DNA from: Streptosporangiaceae bacterium
GTDB lineage: Bacteria > Actinomycetota > Actinomycetes > Streptosporangiales > Streptosporangiaceae
DNA: 64,000 nt
Direction of reading: 5' to 3'
NCBI GenBank assembly: GCA_025964695.1
Contig: JAOPYK010000249.1
Location: forward strand, 62,001-126,000
Shown: piece after piece, positions 61,940 to 64,000 of the stretch
How positions within the stretch are numbered: position 1 is the stretch's first letter
Layout: every line of letters starts with the position of its first letter
Notes under the pieces: generated by a model
What the model was told of the DNA's origin: nothing
What the model saw: the letters and a program-made list of their open reading frames with translations, nothing else
Database searches by the model: none
Program-made: the position numbers and the translations under genes

Positions 61940-64000
61940 CTACTCGGGGACCAGCCACACGGCGCCCAGCGGAGGCACCCGCATGACCGCGGACGCGGGC
62001 TGGCCGTGCCAGGGCTCGTCGATCGCTTCGACCTGGCCCAGGTTGCCGACTCCGCTGCCGCCGTACTCGAAGGCATCGGTGTTGAGGACCTCGCGCCACC
62101 GGCCGGAGGAAGGAAGCCCGACCCGGTAGTCCTCGTGGGGCTGGCCGGCGAAGTTGGTGATGCAGGCGAGCGCGGACCCGTCCGAGCCGTACCGCAGGAA
62201 CGACAGCACGTTGCCGGCGGCGTCGTTGGCGTCGATCCAGTGGAAGCCCTCGGGGTCGTTGTCGCGGGTCCACAGCGCGGGCGTGGACCGGTAGGCCCGG
62301 TTGAGGTCGCGGACGAGACCCTGCACCCCCGAGTGATGGGAGTCGTCGAGCAGCCACCAGTCCAGCGACCGTTCCTCCGCCCATTCGCCGCCCTGGCCGA
62401 ACTCCCCGCCCATGAACAGCAGCTGCTTGCCCGGATGCGCCCACATGTAGGCGAGCAGTGTGCGCAGGTTGGCGAACTTCTGCCAGGTGTCGCCTGGCAT
62501 CTTGCCCAGCAGCGACCCCTTGAGATGCACCACCTCGTCATGGGAGAGGGGCAGCACGTAGTTCTCGGAGAACGCGTAGACCAGCGAGAACGTGATCTCG
62601 CCGTGGTGGTAGTTGCGGAAGATCGGCTCGTGCTCCAGATAGCCGAGCGTGTCGTGCATCCAGCCCATGTTCCATTTGAAGCCGAAGCCGAGGCCGCCCA
62701 GGTGGGTGGGGCGGGAGACCCCGGGCCAGGCGGTGGACTCCTCGGCGATCGTCATGATCCCGGGTGAGCGCTTGTAGCAGGTGGCGTTCATCTCCTGCAG
62801 GAACGAGATCGCCTCCAGGTTCTCCCGGCCGCCATAGACGTTGGGGGTCCAGGAGCCGTCCTCACGGGAGTAGTCCAGGTAGAGCATCGAGGCGACGGCG
62901 TCCACCCGCAGCCCGTCGATGTGGAACTCCTCCAGCCAATACGAGGCGTTGGCGACGAGGAAGTTGCGTACCTCCGACCGCCCGAAGTCGAAGACGTAGG
63001 TGCCCCAGTCGGGATGCTCACCGCGCAGCGGATCCGCGTGCTCGTAGAGCGGGGTGCCGTCGAAGCGCGCCAGCGCCCACTCGTCCTTGGGGAAGTGCGC
63101 GGGCACCCAGTCGATGATCACGGCGATGCCCGCCTGGTGCAGCCGGTCGATCAGATACCGGAAGTCGTCCGGGTCGCCGAAGCGGGAGGTGGGCGCGTAG
63201 TAGGACGTCACCTGATAGCCCCAGGACGGCCCGTACGGATGCTCGGCGACCGGCAGGAACTCCACATGGGTGAAGCCGAGATCGGTCACATAGGCGACCA
63301 ACTCCTCGGCCAGCTCCCGGTAGCCGAGGCCCTGCCGCCACGAACCGAGGTGCACTTCGTACACGCTCATGGGCTCCTCCACCCACGAACGGCCCTTGCG
63401 CGCATCCATCCATTCGGCGTCGCTCCACTGGTGCGAGGTGCTGAACACCCTCGAGGCGGTCTTGGGCGGGATCTCGGTGGCCCGTGCCATCGGGTCGGCC
63501 TTGCGGGTCCACACCCCGTCAGCGCCGAGGATCTCGAACTTGTACGCCACGCCGTCGCCGACGCCGGGCACGAAGAGTTCCCACACGCCGGTGGATCCCA
63601 GCGACCGCATGGGATGGGCGGTGCCGTCCCAGTGATTGAAGTCGCCGATGACCCGGATGCCACGCGCGTTCGGTGCCCACACCGCGAAGCCGGTCCCGCT
63701 GACCGGGCCGAACGCGGACGCGTACGTGCGGACGCGGGCCCCGAGCGCCTGCCAGAGCTCCTCGTGCCGCCCCTCGCTGATCAGGTGCAGGTCGAGCTCG
63801 CCCAGCGTGGGCAGGTGGCGGTACGGATCGTCCTGGACGAGCTCGGGCCCCTCCCCGTACGTCACGGCCAGCCGGTAGTCCGGCACGGCCAGCGGCGCGG
63901 CGTCGGTCCCGGTCTCCGCCAGCGCCGTGCCCTCCGGCAGCGTGCCCGCGAAGACCCCGCCGTGCACATGCCGCAGTGGAAGGCGGCCGCCGTCGGGCAG
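61940..64000 (-). CDS. glgB: 1,4-alpha-glucan branching enzyme (5' end outside window)
   Basis: The frame continues past base 64000, so the gene is partial; a GTG at 63967 exists, but sequence upstream ([14 protein letters not shown]) still reads as GlgB. An N-terminal CBM48 part ([23 protein letters not shown]) is followed by the GH13 barrel. The nucleophile Asp is in [18 protein letters not shown], the acid Glu in IAEESTAW, and the LSHDEVVH His-Asp pair is present. The C-terminal beta domain ends [11 protein letters not shown]. It makes alpha-1,6 branches in glycogen. Confidence 0.94.
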   Translation of the reverse strand: MPDGGRLPLRHVHGGVFAGTLPEGTALAETGTDAAPLAVPDYRLAVTYGEGPELVQDDPYRHLPTLGELDLHLISEGRHEELWQALGARVRTYASAFGPVSGTGFAVWAPNARGIRVIGDFNHWDGTAHPMRSLGSTGVWELFVPGVGDGVAYKFEILGADGVWTRKADPMARATEIPPKTASRVFSTSHQWSDAEWMDARKGRSWVEEPMSVYEVHLGSWRQGLGYRELAEELVAYVTDLGFTHVEFLPVAEHPYGPSWGYQVTSYYAPTSRFGDPDDFRYLIDRLHQAGIAVIIDWVPAHFPKDEWALARFDGTPLYEHADPLRGEHPDWGTYVFDFGRSEVRNFLVANASYWLEEFHIDGLRVDAVASMLYLDYSREDGSWTPNVYGGRENLEAISFLQEMNATCYKRSPGIMTIAEESTAWPGVSRPTHLGGLGFGFKWNMGWMHDTLGYLEHEPIFRNYHHGEITFSLVYAFSENYVLPLSHDEVVHLKGSLLGKMPGDTWQKFANLRTLLAYMWAHPGKQLLFMGGEFGQGGEWAEERSLDWWLLDDSHHSGVQGLVRDLNRAYRSTPALWTRDNDPEGFHWIDANDAAGNVLSFLRYGSDGSALACITNFAGQPHEDYRVGLPSSGRWREVLNTDAFEYGGSGVGNLGQVEAIDEPWHGQPASAVMRVPPLGAVWLVPE

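Overview
The window is very GC-rich, densely coded DNA with GTG starts and strong GC bias at third codon positions. XRE/DUF397 pairs, eukaryotic-type Ser/Thr kinases, ergothioneine genes and a KstR-type regulator all point to a filamentous actinomycete. Streptosporangiales or a close relative is my inference; there is no rRNA or tRNA to confirm it. I see no tRNA, rRNA, CRISPR array, intact insertion sequence or phage.

Left part (1-9.4 kb): a membrane-anchored Asp-box repeat protein, a secreted endonuclease/exonuclease/phosphatase-family enzyme, then a minus-strand run of PPOX-fold protein, [3Fe-4S] ferredoxin and zinc alcohol dehydrogenase. Next come a plus-strand methyltransferase and a minus-strand group of glycosyltransferase, methyltransferase and alpha/alpha-toroid protein.

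Steroid region (about 5.4-28.1 kb): two CYP125/CYP124-type P450s, an SDR with its middle deleted, an MBL hydrolase, a FadA5-like thiolase, a KstR-like TetR and an igr-type operon. That operon is fadD17-like, fadE28-like, fadE29-like, a ChsH2-ChsH1 fusion and ltp2. At least five copies of the KstR consensus TnnAACnnGTTnnA (four exact, one with one mismatch) lie upstream of these units. The whole region therefore looks like a cholesterol/steroid side-chain degradation regulon. A 0.7-kb gap at 16.93-17.62 kb holds an orphan box, an orphan hairpin and a broken ketosynthase remnant. A Ser/Thr kinase fused to an extracellular amino-acid-type binding domain follows it.

Middle (28-34 kb): two tandem rhomboid-like membrane proteins, a hypothetical protein, a DHA2-type MFS exporter divergent from a TetR, and a sigma-factor-like protein with a membrane anchor and a long Ser/Thr/Pro tail.

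Ergothioneine/histidine island (34-53.7 kb): egtABCD in one operon, a convergent cysteine-dioxygenase-like cupin, and a LacI regulator preceded by a triplicated 13-bp operator-like repeat. Then come a histidine-ammonia-lyase paralogue lacking the normal MIO tripeptide, a divergent glycine-betaine/OpuC-type ABC importer, an IclR regulator with two strong palindromes, and hutH-hutU-M20 hydrolase-hutF-hutI. I propose that this is a combined system for making, importing and breaking down ergothioneine, hercynine and/or histidine. The proposal is inference from domains and gene order.

Right end (53.8-64 kb): ferritin-like protein, a frameshifted cupin with a DVEA repeat, flavin reductase, cytoplasmic SppA, PaaI thioesterase, Ser/Thr kinase, NUDIX-NYN fusion, XRE/DUF397 pair, a small hypothetical, and glgB running off the window edge.
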